From an uncultured Oscillibacter sp. (lineage in GTDB: Bacteria; Bacillota; Clostridia; Oscillospirales; Oscillospiraceae), in assembly GCA_946551795.1 (NCBI GenBank), contig CAMNRF010000009.1, positions 1 to 45,371 on the forward strand: a stretch of 45,371 nt of DNA, in the 5' to 3' direction. The notes beneath the pieces were generated by a model. It searched no databases. It saw nothing but the letters and a program-made list of their open reading frames with translations, and was not told the origin of the DNA. Below are positions 25,213-33,126 of the stretch, one piece after another. Every line of letters begins with the position of its first letter. Position 1 is the stretch's first letter. Both the position numbers and the translations under genes were made by a program.

Positions 25213-25833
25213 TCACGCCTCCGGCAGCTCCTGGCCCCGGCGGAGCCAGGCGGCCCTGACGTCCCCCCAGGCGAAGCCCCGGCGGAGCAGCGCGTCGGTG
25301 AGGCGCTTTTTCTCCCGCGGGTCCGGCGTCCGGTCCCGGAGCTTACCGGCGAGAAAGGCGTCGATCTGCCCCCCCGCCTCCGGCAGCTCCTCCAGGGCCT
25401 CGTCCCACAGCTCCCGGGGGACGCCCTTCTCCCGCAGCTTCTCCCGGACCCGGGCGGGGCCCCAGCCCATCTGGCCGCAGTGCCGGGCCAGCAGGGCGGC
25501 GTAGTCCCTATCGTCAATGGCGCCGATGGCCTCCAGCCACTCCGCGGCGTAGCGGGCCTCCGCCTGGCTGGCGCCCTTTTCCTGGAGCTTCTTCTCCAGC
25601 TCCCGGCGGCTCATGGCCCGTTTGCCCACCAGGTCCGCCGCCGTCACCTTTACGTTGGAGACGCCGGCGGCCTCTTTCAGCCGCTCCAGTGTCCCGCCGT
25701 CCAGTTCATCCCCGGCCCGGAGGCCGAAGTCCAGCAGCTCCTGCTCCGTGATCTTCAAACAGGCGCCGTCCTCCAGGAACACCAGTACCCGGCCCCGCCT
25801 ATGCCTGGACGGTTCGATGCGCTCAATCCGCAT
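25213..25833 (-). CDS. recX: Regulatory protein RecX
   Basis: A 206-residue all-helical regulator of RecA filament assembly. Seen: three-helix repeats typical of RecX ([30 protein letters not shown] with [10 protein letters not shown], then [14 protein letters not shown] and [28 protein letters not shown]). The N-terminal region before about residue 65 is a variable beta segment common in Firmicutes RecX. Its ATG lies within the 3' end of recA (11-bp overlap), giving translational coupling. Confidence 0.92.
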   Translation of the reverse strand: MRIERIEPSRHRRGRVLVFLEDGACLKITEQELLDFGLRAGDELDGGTLERLKEAAGVSNVKVTAADLVGKRAMSRRELEKKLQEKGASQAEARYAAEWLEAIGAIDDRDYAALLARHCGQMGWGPARVREKLREKGVPRELWDEALEELPEAGGQIDAFLAGKLRDRTPDPREKKRLTDALLRRGFAWGDVRAAWLRRGQELPEA

Positions 25834-26929
25834 CGTCGAAGTCGTCGGCGCTGACGTCCACGGCCCGGCCGGCGGCCCTGGCGGCCACCCGGGCCTGGTT
25901 GCTCAGGAGCTTGTCGAAGTTCTTGCGGATGTCCGCCTCCAGCTTCTCCGCCACCTCGGGGTTGTCCTGGAGGTAGGTCTTTGCCGCCTCCCGGCCCTGG
26001 CCGATGCGGGTCTCCCCCATGGAGAACCAGGAGCCGGCCTTCTGCACCAGGTCCAGCTTCACCCCCAGGTCGATGAGCTCGCCGGTGTGGGCGATGCCCT
26101 CGCCGTACATGATGTCGAACTCCGCCTCCCGGAAGGGGGGGGCCATCTTGTTCTTCACCACCTTGGCCCGGGTGCGGTTGCCGATCATCTCGGAGCCGTT
26201 TTTCAGCGTCTCCACCCGGCGCACGTCGATGCGGACGGAGGAGTAGAATTTCAGGGCCCGGCCGCCGGTGGTGACCTCGGGGTTGCCGTACATGACGCCC
26301 ACCTTCTCCCGCAGCTGGTTGATGAAGATGACGATGGTGTTGGTCTTGCCGATGGCGCCGGTGAGCTTCCGCAGGGCCTGGCTCATGAGCCGGGCCTGGA
26401 GGCCCACGTAGCTGTCGCCCATCTCGCCCTCGATCTCCGCCCGGGGCACCAGGGCCGCCACGCTGTCCACCACGATGACGTCAATGGCGCCGGAACGCAC
26501 CAGGGCCTCGGTGATCTCCAGTGCCTGCTCGCCGGTGTCCGGCTGGGAGATCAGCAGGTCCTCCACCTTTACACCCAGCGCCCGGGCGTAGGTGGGGTCC
26601 AGGGCGTGCTCCGCGTCCACGAAAGCGGCCTCGCCGCCCCGCTTCTGGGCCTCCGCCACCACATGGAGGGCCAGGGTGGTCTTGCCGGAGGACTCCGGCC
26701 CGTAGATCTCGATGATGCGCCCCTTGGGGAGGCCCCCGATGCCCAGGGCCACGTCCAGGGCCAGGGAGCCCGTGGGGATAAAGTCCACGTTCATCTCCGC
26801 CTTGTCACCGAAGCGCATGATGGAGCCCTTGCCGTACATCTTCTCGATCTGGGCCATGGCCGTGTCGATGGCCTTCTTCCGGTCATTGGCCGGGGCCGCG
26901 GCGGGCAGGGGCGCTTTTTCCTTTGCCAT
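25823..26929 (-). CDS. recA: Recombinase RecA
   Basis: A 368-residue ATP-dependent recombinase and SOS co-protease. Start ATG has CGGAGGAG at 6-7 nt. Seen: [12 protein letters not shown], Walker [10 protein letters not shown] (about 76-84), [18 protein letters not shown] (Walker B region), L1/L2 loop segments including [10 protein letters not shown] and [21 protein letters not shown], and an acidic C-terminal tail ([11 protein letters not shown]). It sits behind the PspC gene by 31 bp and overlaps recX. No LexA-type palindrome is seen just upstream. Confidence 0.98.
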   Translation of the reverse strand: MAKEKAPLPAAAPANDRKKAIDTAMAQIEKMYGKGSIMRFGDKAEMNVDFIPTGSLALDVALGIGGLPKGRIIEIYGPESSGKTTLALHVVAEAQKRGGEAAFVDAEHALDPTYARALGVKVEDLLISQPDTGEQALEITEALVRSGAIDVIVVDSVAALVPRAEIEGEMGDSYVGLQARLMSQALRKLTGAIGKTNTIVIFINQLREKVGVMYGNPEVTTGGRALKFYSSVRIDVRRVETLKNGSEMIGNRTRAKVVKNKMAPPFREAEFDIMYGEGIAHTGELIDLGVKLDLVQKAGSWFSMGETRIGQGREAAKTYLQDNPEVAEKLEADIRKNFDKLLSNQARVAARAAGRAVDVSADDFDDAD

Positions 26930-26960
26930 TTGTGTCTCCTCCGTCTATGTAAAATTCAAA

Positions 26961-27155
26961 TCACGTGTCTCTTTCCGGCTCCTCCGGGATCACGACGGCG
27001 CAGATGATGTAGGCGACAATGCCGCCGCCGCCCATGGCGGTGAACAGCACCCACCCGATCCGCACCAGCGTGGGGTCCAGGGCGAAGTAATTGGCGATGC
27101 CGGCGCAGACGCCCTCCAGCATCCTGCCGCTCCGGGCCTTGTACAGTTTTTTCAT
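26961..27155 (-). CDS. PspC-domain small membrane protein
   Basis: A 64-residue protein of the PspC family (phage-shock-type stress regulator in proteobacteria; in Firmicutes often a small stand-alone membrane protein). ATG 27155 is chosen for its GAGGAG at 8 nt. Seen: KKLYKARSGRMLEGVCAGIANYF followed by the second half DPTLVRIGWVLFTAMGGGGIVAYIICAVVIP, giving one long helix pair in the membrane. Located 14 bp after prmC and 31 bp before recA. Confidence 0.9.
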   Translation of the reverse strand: MKKLYKARSGRMLEGVCAGIANYFALDPTLVRIGWVLFTAMGGGGIVAYIICAVVIPEEPERDT

Positions 27156-27169
27156 GGCGCACTCTCCTC

Positions 27170-28036
27170 TCAAATCTCCCCGCAGAGCGTCCCGAACACC
27201 ACCCGGGGAATGTCGTGGGTATCCTTCACGATCTGGATGTCCCCGAAGCCTTGGGAGCGCATGATCCGCAGCACCTCATCGGCCTGGCCGATGCCCACCT
27301 CGAAGTACAGCCGCCCCCCTATGGTCAGGCAGTCCCGCCACTTCTCCGTGATACTCCGGTAGAAGTCCAGCCCGTCCTCGCCGCCGTCCAGGGCCAGATG
27401 GGGCTCGTAGTCCTTCACAGACCCGTCCAGCCCGTCGATGTCCCCGCGGGGGATGTAGGGCGGGTTGGAGACGACGCACTGGAACTCCCCCAGCGTCTTG
27501 TCCGGCCTGTCCAGGGCGTCCATCCGCAGAGGCACCACCCGGCCGGAGAGGCCGTTGCGCCGGATATTCTGGCGGCAGATTTTCAGCGCGGCGTCGGAGA
27601 TCTCCCCCAGCACCACCCTGGCCTGGGATACCTGGGCCCCCACCGCCAGCCCCACGCAGCCGCTGCCGGCGCACAGGTCCAGCACCCGGCACTCCCCCAG
27701 GGTCTTACAGTACCGGATGGCCTCCTCCGCCAGCACCTCCGTGTCCACCCGGGGGATCAGCACGTCGGTGGAGATGTCCAGGGGCAGGCCGTAGAACTCC
27801 CACTCGCCGATGAGGTACGCCACAGGCTCCCCGGCCAGCCGCCGGTCCACCAGCTCCCGCACCTGCCGCTCCGTCTCCGGGGAGGCGTACAGTCCCCCGT
27901 CCCGCTGGAGCTCCTCCCGGCTCTTGTTAGTGCCGAAGCACACCAGCTCCCGGGCCTCCAGGGTGGCGGCCTCCACGCCGGCACGCCGCAGCTGCTGGCG
28001 GATGTCCAAATACAAATTGTTATATGTGATGGCCAT
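27170..28036 (-). CDS. prmC: Peptide chain release factor N5-glutamine methyltransferase PrmC
   Basis: A 288-residue SAM-dependent enzyme methylating the GGQ glutamine of release factors. Seen: an N-terminal helical domain, SAM loop LDLCAGSGCVGLAV (about 118-131) and the catalytic NPPYIPRGD (about 186-194) preceded by CVVS. The ATG lies 18 bp after DUF1385 with AAAGGA upstream. Normally paired with prfA and often with DUF1385, so this neighbourhood is typical for Clostridia; prfA itself is absent here. Confidence 0.95.
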   Translation of the reverse strand: MAITYNNLYLDIRQQLRRAGVEAATLEARELVCFGTNKSREELQRDGGLYASPETERQVRELVDRRLAGEPVAYLIGEWEFYGLPLDISTDVLIPRVDTEVLAEEAIRYCKTLGECRVLDLCAGSGCVGLAVGAQVSQARVVLGEISDAALKICRQNIRRNGLSGRVVPLRMDALDRPDKTLGEFQCVVSNPPYIPRGDIDGLDGSVKDYEPHLALDGGEDGLDFYRSITEKWRDCLTIGGRLYFEVGIGQADEVLRIMRSQGFGDIQIVKDTHDIPRVVFGTLCGEI

Positions 28037-28054
28037 ACTACTTTCCGTATCCTT

Positions 28055-29023
28055 TTACCACTGGTCCTTGCCCTGCTCCTGGGGCAGCACCAGCTCCAGT
28101 GAGCGGATGGCACATTCAATCATGCCGTCGTCCGGCTCGTTGGTGGTGAAGTTCTGGAGCCACATCCCCGGGGCCGTCAGCACCCGGGTGACGGGGTTGT
28201 CGTGCCGGCCCACCCAGCGGTTGAACTCGTAGGTCACCCCCACCACCAGCGGCAGCAGCACCAGATGGGCCAGGGTCCGCAGCCACACGCTGGTGATGGG
28301 CCAGATGCCGAACACCACGCTGGAGAAGAGGATGGACACGAAGATCACCACGAAGAGAAAGCTGGTGCCGCACCGGGGGTGGTGCCGGGGCTGGACGCGG
28401 ACGTTCTCCACCGTCAACGGCAGCCCCGCCTCGTAGCAGAAAATGGTCTTGTGCTCCGCCCCGTGGTACTGGAACACCCGGTAGATGTCCCTCTGCCGGG
28501 AGCAGACAATGAGATACAGCAGGAAGATCAAGATCTTCAAAAGGCCCTCCACCACGTTCCGGCCCCACATGGGAAAGCCGGGGAAGAAGTGGAGGATGCC
28601 GCCGGTGAGGAAGGTGGGCAGCACCATGAAGAGGAATACGCTGAGCCCTACGCCCATCACCACCGCCAGCGTGATGACGGCGCTCTCCAGTTTTTTGGCT
28701 GGCAGGTGCTTTTCCAGCCACAGGTCGAACTTCGACGGCTGGGCGGCCTCCTCCTCGGGGTAGAAGTCCGCGGAGTACATCAGGGCCTTGACGCCCTTGA
28801 CCATGGAGTCCAGAAAATTCACCGTGCCCCGGATCAGGGGGACCCCCAGGATGGGGTAGCGGTCCTTGATGAGCCGCAGCTCCTCCACCTTCTCCACCAG
28901 GTTCCCCTCCTGGTCCCGCACCACAATGGCCTGTTTTTCCGGCCCCCGCATCAAAATGCCCTCGATGAGCGCCTGCCCGCCGATGCTGGTGCGGAAGGCG
29001 CAGGATTTCTTCTCCTCTGCCAT
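28055..29023 (-). CDS. DUF1385 membrane protein
   Basis: A 322-residue polytopic membrane protein of unknown function. ATG 29023 is chosen for its AAAGGAA site; the longer frame to 29074 runs through the promoter. Seen: SIGGQALIEGILMRGP near the N terminus and FQYHGAEHKTIFCYE (about 178-192), the hallmark segments of DUF1385, then RHHPRCGTSF and several hydrophobic helices. It is the first gene after a strong promoter and heads the prmC-PspC-recA-recX-rimO-cdd1-pgsA run. Confidence 0.92.
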   Translation of the reverse strand: MAEEKKSCAFRTSIGGQALIEGILMRGPEKQAIVVRDQEGNLVEKVEELRLIKDRYPILGVPLIRGTVNFLDSMVKGVKALMYSADFYPEEEAAQPSKFDLWLEKHLPAKKLESAVITLAVVMGVGLSVFLFMVLPTFLTGGILHFFPGFPMWGRNVVEGLLKILIFLLYLIVCSRQRDIYRVFQYHGAEHKTIFCYEAGLPLTVENVRVQPRHHPRCGTSFLFVVIFVSILFSSVVFGIWPITSVWLRTLAHLVLLPLVVGVTYEFNRWVGRHDNPVTRVLTAPGMWLQNFTTNEPDDGMIECAIRSLELVLPQEQGKDQW

Positions 29024-29045
29024 GCAATTTCCTTTCTGTGTCCCT

Positions 29046-29074
29046 ATCATATCAGGGTTTTTCGCAAAAGTCAA
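29046..29074 (-). promoter_or_regulatory. Strong promoter of the DUF1385-to-pgsA operon
   Basis: Minus strand: TTGACT (29069-29074), exactly 17-bp spacer, TATGAT (29046-29051). It is 22 bp before the DUF1385 start and just downstream of the histidine kinase stop. Confidence 0.85.
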
Positions 29075-29083
29075 ACAATTGTT

Positions 29084-30517
29084 CTATTCCGGTCCGGGGA
29101 GGCGGATGGTGACCACCGTCCCGCCGCCGTCGGCATTGGCAATGGTGAACTCGCCGCCGTGAAGGCCCACGATTTCGTCGCACACCGCCAGGCCGATGCC
29201 GCTGCCCCGGGCCTTGGAGGTGCCCTTGTAGAACTTCTGCTTCACAAAGGGCAGCTCCGCCTCCGGGATGCCGGGGCCGAAGTCCCGGATGCGGACCACC
29301 TGCCGCTCCCCCTCCCGGGTGACGGAGGCGGTAATCCGCTTCCCCGCGCCGCCGTGCTTGGCGGCGTTGTCCAGCACGTTGCAGAACACCTGCTTCAGCC
29401 GCTCCGGGTCGCCGGGGATCAGGGGCAGGTCCCCCTCCCCCATGTCATAAGCAAGCTCGATGCCCTCCTGCCGGAACAGCTCCTGATAGGTGAAGATGGC
29501 GTCCTCCAGCTCCGCCTGGAGGTCCACCTGCTCCACCCGCAGGGTAAAGCGGCCGTCCTCCATGCGGGAGAAGTCCAGGAGCTCCTCCACCATGGTGGAA
29601 AGGCGCCTCGACTCGTTGACGATAATGCGGATGCCCCGGCGCAGCTGCTCCGGGTCGCCGGTGAGGTCCTCCAGCAGCGTCTCCCCCCAGCCGTTGATGG
29701 CGGTGAGGGGGGTGCGCAGCTCGTGGGAGACGGAGGAGATGAACTCGCTCTTCATCTTCTCGTTCTGGCCGATTTTCAGCGACATATCGTTGATGTTCTC
29801 CACCAGCTCCCCCAGCTCGTCGTCATATTTGTTCTCCACCTGGACGCCGTAGCCCCCGGCGGAGATCCGCTTGGTGGCCTCGGACACCACCGCCACCGGC
29901 TCCACCACGTTGTTGATGAAGAGGAGGTTGGAGATGAACACCAGGGCCATGCACAGCACCGCCACCAGGCAGATGAAGAGCACCGCCAGCATCACCTGCC
30001 GGTTCACCAGCCGCAGCGAGGTCACCAGCCGCACCACCGCCTTCACCTGGCCGTTGAAGGTCAGGGGATGGGACACCGCCAGAATCTGCTCCCCGGTCTC
30101 CGGGTCCCGGCCCTGGAAGTAGTCCATGCGGCTCTGGGTGATGGCTCGGGTGATGTCGTCCGTCCCGGGGAAGGTGCCCGCCGTCAGCCCCGTGGAGGAG
30201 GCCTGGATGCGGCCGCTGGTGCTGATGAACTGGAGCTCGACGCGCTCTTTGTCCTCGAAGGTGTCCGTGGACTGCTGGGCCTTTTTGATATAGCTGGCGT
30301 AGCCGCCCTCCATGAAATACTCCTCAAAGGCGCCGCACAGGGCCTGGGCCTGCTTCTCCAGGCCGTCCCGCATGCTCATGTAGTAGTAGCTGGACACCCC
30401 CACGGAGAACAGCACCACCGTCAGCAGCAGCAACAGCAGCACCGGCATCACCGTGTTCAGCAGCCACCGCTGCCGCAGTCCCCGGACGCGGAGGCTCTTT
30501 CCCTTTTTTTCCTCCAT
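29084..30517 (-). CDS. Membrane sensor histidine kinase
   Basis: A 477-residue sensor kinase. Start ATG has GAGGAGG at 12 nt. Seen: TM1 (about 20-47), an extracytoplasmic sensor of roughly 130 residues, TM2 (about 175-200), HAMP (about 201-250), the H box SSVSHELRTPLTAINGW with His265, and N, G1, F, G2 boxes (DNAAKH, RDFGPGIPE, GSGIGLAVC). It forms a two-component pair with the response regulator upstream on the same strand, separated by 270 bp of duplicated and palindromic sequence. The ligand is unknown. Confidence 0.93.
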   Translation of the reverse strand: MEEKKGKSLRVRGLRQRWLLNTVMPVLLLLLLTVVLFSVGVSSYYYMSMRDGLEKQAQALCGAFEEYFMEGGYASYIKKAQQSTDTFEDKERVELQFISTSGRIQASSTGLTAGTFPGTDDITRAITQSRMDYFQGRDPETGEQILAVSHPLTFNGQVKAVVRLVTSLRLVNRQVMLAVLFICLVAVLCMALVFISNLLFINNVVEPVAVVSEATKRISAGGYGVQVENKYDDELGELVENINDMSLKIGQNEKMKSEFISSVSHELRTPLTAINGWGETLLEDLTGDPEQLRRGIRIIVNESRRLSTMVEELLDFSRMEDGRFTLRVEQVDLQAELEDAIFTYQELFRQEGIELAYDMGEGDLPLIPGDPERLKQVFCNVLDNAAKHGGAGKRITASVTREGERQVVRIRDFGPGIPEAELPFVKQKFYKGTSKARGSGIGLAVCDEIVGLHGGEFTIANADGGGTVVTIRLPGPE

Positions 30518-30562
30518 ATCTGAAAAGCGCCTCCTCTCCCATGCTTTTCAATGCCGCGGCGG

Positions 30563-30630
30563 CCCGTCACAGCCCCCACTTGTAGCCAAAGCCCCACACG
30601 GTGGTGATATACGTGGGATTCTGCACGTTG
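30563..30630. repeat. Exact 68-bp direct repeat, copy 1 (3' end of response-regulator gene)
   Basis: This copy and 30784-30851 are identical over 68 bp as far as I can align them, offset 221 bp. It contains the last codons and stop of the response regulator, so it is a non-coding duplicate lying between the kinase and the regulator genes. Confidence 0.9.
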
Positions 30631-30783
30631 GTTTCCCACGGAGCTCCGCTCCGCGGGAGCCCTTTTCATTTTACCTGCGCGGCGGAAGTAAATTCCGCCT
30701 TGCGCCAAGGTTTTTTATCAAAACCTTGTACGCGCCGCCCGGCGCGCCCCGCCCGCGGGGCCCCGGACAACGTGCGCCTCTGC
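30631..30783. repeat. 153-bp palindrome-rich insert between the direct repeats
   Basis: Holds perfect or near-perfect palindromes: CGGAGCTCCGCTCCG, GGCGGAAGTAAATTCCGCC flanked by GCGC, CAAGGTTTT-TTATC-AAAACCTTG, GCGCCGCCCGGCGC and CCCCGCCCGCGGGG. It contains no ORF of note. The organisation matches the other palindrome arrays of the window. Confidence 0.75.
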
Positions 30784-30851
30784 CCCGTCACAGCCCCCAC
30801 TTGTAGCCAAAGCCCCACACGGTGGTGATATACGTGGGATTCTGCACGTTG
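30784..30851. repeat. Exact 68-bp direct repeat, copy 2 (inside the response-regulator gene)
   Basis: This is the copy belonging to the intact response-regulator coding region (stop at 30788). The rest of the gene is single copy. Confidence 0.9.
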
Positions 30852-31474
30852 TCCTCGATTTTCAGCCGCAGGCGGCGGATGTTCACGTCCACAATTTTCA
30901 GCTCCCCAAAGTAGTCCCGGCCCCAGACTTTGTCCAAAATCTCCTCCCGGGCCAGGGCCTTGCCGGGGTGCTCCATGAACACCTTCATGATGGAGTACTC
31001 CACCTGGGTCAGCTTCACCCGCTGGCCGTTCTTCTCCAGCGTCCGGTTCTGGGTGTTCAGCAGGAAGGGCGGCTGGCGGATCTCCCCGGTCAGCACCGGC
31101 TCCTCCCCGCCCGCCCGGCGGAACAGGGCATCCACCCGGGCGGTAAGCTCCGCCGGGGAGAAGGGCTTGGTCACATAGTCGTCCGCGCCGGTCATGAGCC
31201 CCGTCACCTTGTCCATCTCCTGGGAGCGGGCGGTGAGCATGATGATGCCAATGCGGGTGTTGGTGGCCCGGACGCGGCGGCAGACCTCAAAGCCGTCGAT
31301 CCCCGGCAGCATGATGTCCAGCAGCGCCACGGTGGTGTCCGGGTTCTCCCGCAGCTTCTCCAGGGCCTCCTCGCCGGTCTCGGCCTCGATGACGTCGTAC
31401 CCCGCCCGGCGCAGGTTGATGACAATAAAGCTGCGGATGCTGGACTCGTCCTCCAAAACCAGCACTTTTCTCAT
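30788..31474 (-). CDS. OmpR/PhoB-family response regulator
   Basis: A 228-residue transcription factor. ATG follows GGGGGAG. Seen: receiver domain with acidic pocket LEDE (about 7-10), phosphoacceptor Asp53 in LLDIMLPG, switch Thr in MLTAR and Lys in TKPF, then a winged-helix DNA-binding domain (LTQVEYSIMKVFMEHPGKALAREEIL, GRDYFGELKIVDVNIRRLRLK, YITTVWGFGYKW). It is first of the pair with the kinase downstream. The last 68 bp are duplicated beyond its stop; the reading frame itself is intact. Confidence 0.95.
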   Translation of the reverse strand: MRKVLVLEDESSIRSFIVINLRRAGYDVIEAETGEEALEKLRENPDTTVALLDIMLPGIDGFEVCRRVRATNTRIGIIMLTARSQEMDKVTGLMTGADDYVTKPFSPAELTARVDALFRRAGGEEPVLTGEIRQPPFLLNTQNRTLEKNGQRVKLTQVEYSIMKVFMEHPGKALAREEILDKVWGRDYFGELKIVDVNIRRLRLKIEDNVQNPTYITTVWGFGYKWGL

Positions 31475-31503
31475 AGGTCAACTCCCCCATCCCTGTCATA
31501 CTG

Positions 31504-31578
31504 ATTTCAGATAAAACGATTTCGCTTTATCTGAAATGCAAACACGCATTTCCATTTTGCGCCGGGACGGCGCAAAAT
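31504..31578. repeat. Two palindromes upstream of the response regulator
   Basis: ATTTCAGATAAA (31504-31515) with TTTATCTGAAAT (31526-31537), and ATTTTGCGCC (31554-31563) with GGCGCAAAAT (31569-31578), both perfect. The first lies just upstream of the response-regulator start, the second just past the stop of the lipoprotein gene, where it may act as a weak terminator. Confidence 0.7.
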
Positions 31579-31592
31579 ACCTCTCACAAGAA

Positions 31593-32957
31593 TCAATTCT
31601 CGCCCACGGACCACTCCGCCGCAATGAGACTGAAGGCCTGCCGGACCTCGTCCTCCGTCACGCCGTAGGCCCAGGTCTCATTGGCCTCCAGCAGCTCCGC
31701 GGCGTAGAAGGTCTCCTGCTGGCGGCTGAGGTTAAAGCGGCCCCCCCGCACCGCCCGGTTCTCCCGGCCCACGCCGGTGATGGCGCTGATCCGCAAAAAG
31801 GGCTCCGGCGCCTGTCCCCGGCCGCCGGCGATATAGAAGGTCACCGACACCTCGTCCTGAGACAGGGCGCGGCTCACCAGGATCTGGTCCCGCCACTCGC
31901 TTCGCAGCCGCAGGTACCAGCCGTCCTCCATGCTGTGATAGGTGCTCTGGACCAGCGTCACCTGGCCCTGGCTGTCGTAGCAGCGCCAGTCGATGCGCTG
32001 ATAGGGCTGGTCTCCCTCGTACCAGTTGGGCAGGGGCTCCGGCCGGGGCACCTCCGTCACGCCGTCGCCGTTGATGTCCGCGGGGTAGAGGGAGCAGAAG
32101 GGGGCGATCTCCGCCGAGACGCCGGTGGTGTCCGACACCGCCACGTTGGCCAGCTCCCCGTTGCGCAGCGTCAAAATATCGGTGATGGCCCGGGGCACCT
32201 CCGTCACGCCGGTGACAAAGAGGGCCGGCAGTCCGTCCTCCAGTGTCCCGGGGCTGACCCGGCCCTGCTGGCTCAGCTCCGCCATGGTGATGGAGATCCG
32301 GGCGGAGGACTTCACCGCCAGCCCCCCGTCCTGCCAGCCGTAGTAGTCGGCGACGGCCTCGCCCTCCTGGTTGGCCCGGAGCACCACCAGCTCCTGGAGG
32401 TCGTTGTGGTCCATGTCCACGATGGCGTAGCGGACGTAGTCGGTGCGCACCAGCTCCACCGGCCCCTCCTCCCGCAGGGAATAGACGGTCAGCGCCAGCA
32501 GATCCGCGTTAACCCGCCAGCCCACCGCCAGCTCCGTGCGGCCGTCGCCGTCCAGGTCGCTGTAGGCCACGCTGTATATGGCGGTGCCGCTGCCCTCGAT
32601 GACGGCGGCCTGGTCATAGGTGTCCTCCTTGGCGTTGAAGATATAGATTTTCAGGGGCTTTTCGTCTCCGGCGCTGCGGAAGAAGGCCACCGCCTCCTCC
32701 CGGCCGTCGCCGTCCAGGTCCGCCAGCTGCACCGGCTCGATGTTGGCGCCGGAGACGGGGGCGGCGTACTCCGCCCCGCTGCCCAGAACGGCGTTGAGGC
32801 GGTTGTTGAGCTCCGTGTACTTGGCCGGCAGCTTGGGCAGGCAGTACAGGTCCTGGGGGTTGAGGGTGAACCCGATCCGCGCGCCGCAGCCGGTGGCGCA
32901 CACCAGCACCAGCGCCAGCGCCCCCGCCGCCAGCATTCTCCGCGTCCAGCGCCCCAT
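31593..32957 (-). CDS. FG-GAP/VCBS-like repeat lipoprotein
   Basis: A 454-residue secreted lipoprotein. ATG 32957 is chosen: it follows a GAGAGGGGG site and begins a signal peptide with lipobox ATGC, Cys24. Seen: repeated calcium-binding-type blades ADLDGDGREEAV (about 74-85), SDLDGDGRTELAV, DMDHNDLQELVV and PADINGDGVTEV, typical of a beta-propeller VCBS/FG-GAP domain. It probably sits on the outside of the membrane, binding carbohydrate or protein. A short extended -10 lies upstream. It is transcribed towards the response regulator with no shared promoter seen, so a functional link is only suggested by proximity. Confidence 0.85.
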   Translation of the reverse strand: MGRWTRRMLAAGALALVLVCATGCGARIGFTLNPQDLYCLPKLPAKYTELNNRLNAVLGSGAEYAAPVSGANIEPVQLADLDGDGREEAVAFFRSAGDEKPLKIYIFNAKEDTYDQAAVIEGSGTAIYSVAYSDLDGDGRTELAVGWRVNADLLALTVYSLREEGPVELVRTDYVRYAIVDMDHNDLQELVVLRANQEGEAVADYYGWQDGGLAVKSSARISITMAELSQQGRVSPGTLEDGLPALFVTGVTEVPRAITDILTLRNGELANVAVSDTTGVSAEIAPFCSLYPADINGDGVTEVPRPEPLPNWYEGDQPYQRIDWRCYDSQGQVTLVQSTYHSMEDGWYLRLRSEWRDQILVSRALSQDEVSVTFYIAGGRGQAPEPFLRISAITGVGRENRAVRGGRFNLSRQQETFYAAELLEANETWAYGVTEDEVRQAFSLIAAEWSVGEN

Positions 32958-32999
32958 GGTCCCGCCCCCTCTCTCAAACAGGTATACTTTAATTGATAT

Positions 33000-33005
33000 A
33001 TGATA
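33000..33005 (-). promoter_or_regulatory. Weak extended -10 before the FG-GAP lipoprotein
   Basis: Minus strand TATCAT preceded by TGTGG; no good -35 at the right distance. Confidence 0.3.
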
Positions 33006-33069
33006 CCACATTCGCCGGGCTTTGGGTAGTCCCTCTTTGGATTTTTCCCGCATCTTTTCCCGGGAGGCG

Positions 33070-33106
33070 AAAAGGGAACGGCGGGGCCTCTGTCCCCGCC
33101 GTTCCC
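33070..33106 (-). terminator. Terminator of the M15 peptidase operon
   Basis: Perfect 13-bp stem GGGAACGGCGGGG (33074-33086) and complement (33094-33106), 7-nt loop; on the minus strand it ends with TTTT (33073-33070). It lies 20 bp after the peptidase stop. Confidence 0.85.
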
Positions 33107-33126
33107 GGCATCCGTATGAATCCGCC

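Noticed and set aside
28202-30523. 773-residue plus-strand frame over DUF1385 and the histidine kinase
   Set aside because: Shadow of the kinase and DUF1385 coding strand; His/Gln-rich repeats and no start signal.
30563-30630. A second, truncated response-regulator gene
   Set aside because: Only the last 68 bp including the stop are duplicated, without start or domain, so it is a repeat copy rather than a pseudogene of its own.
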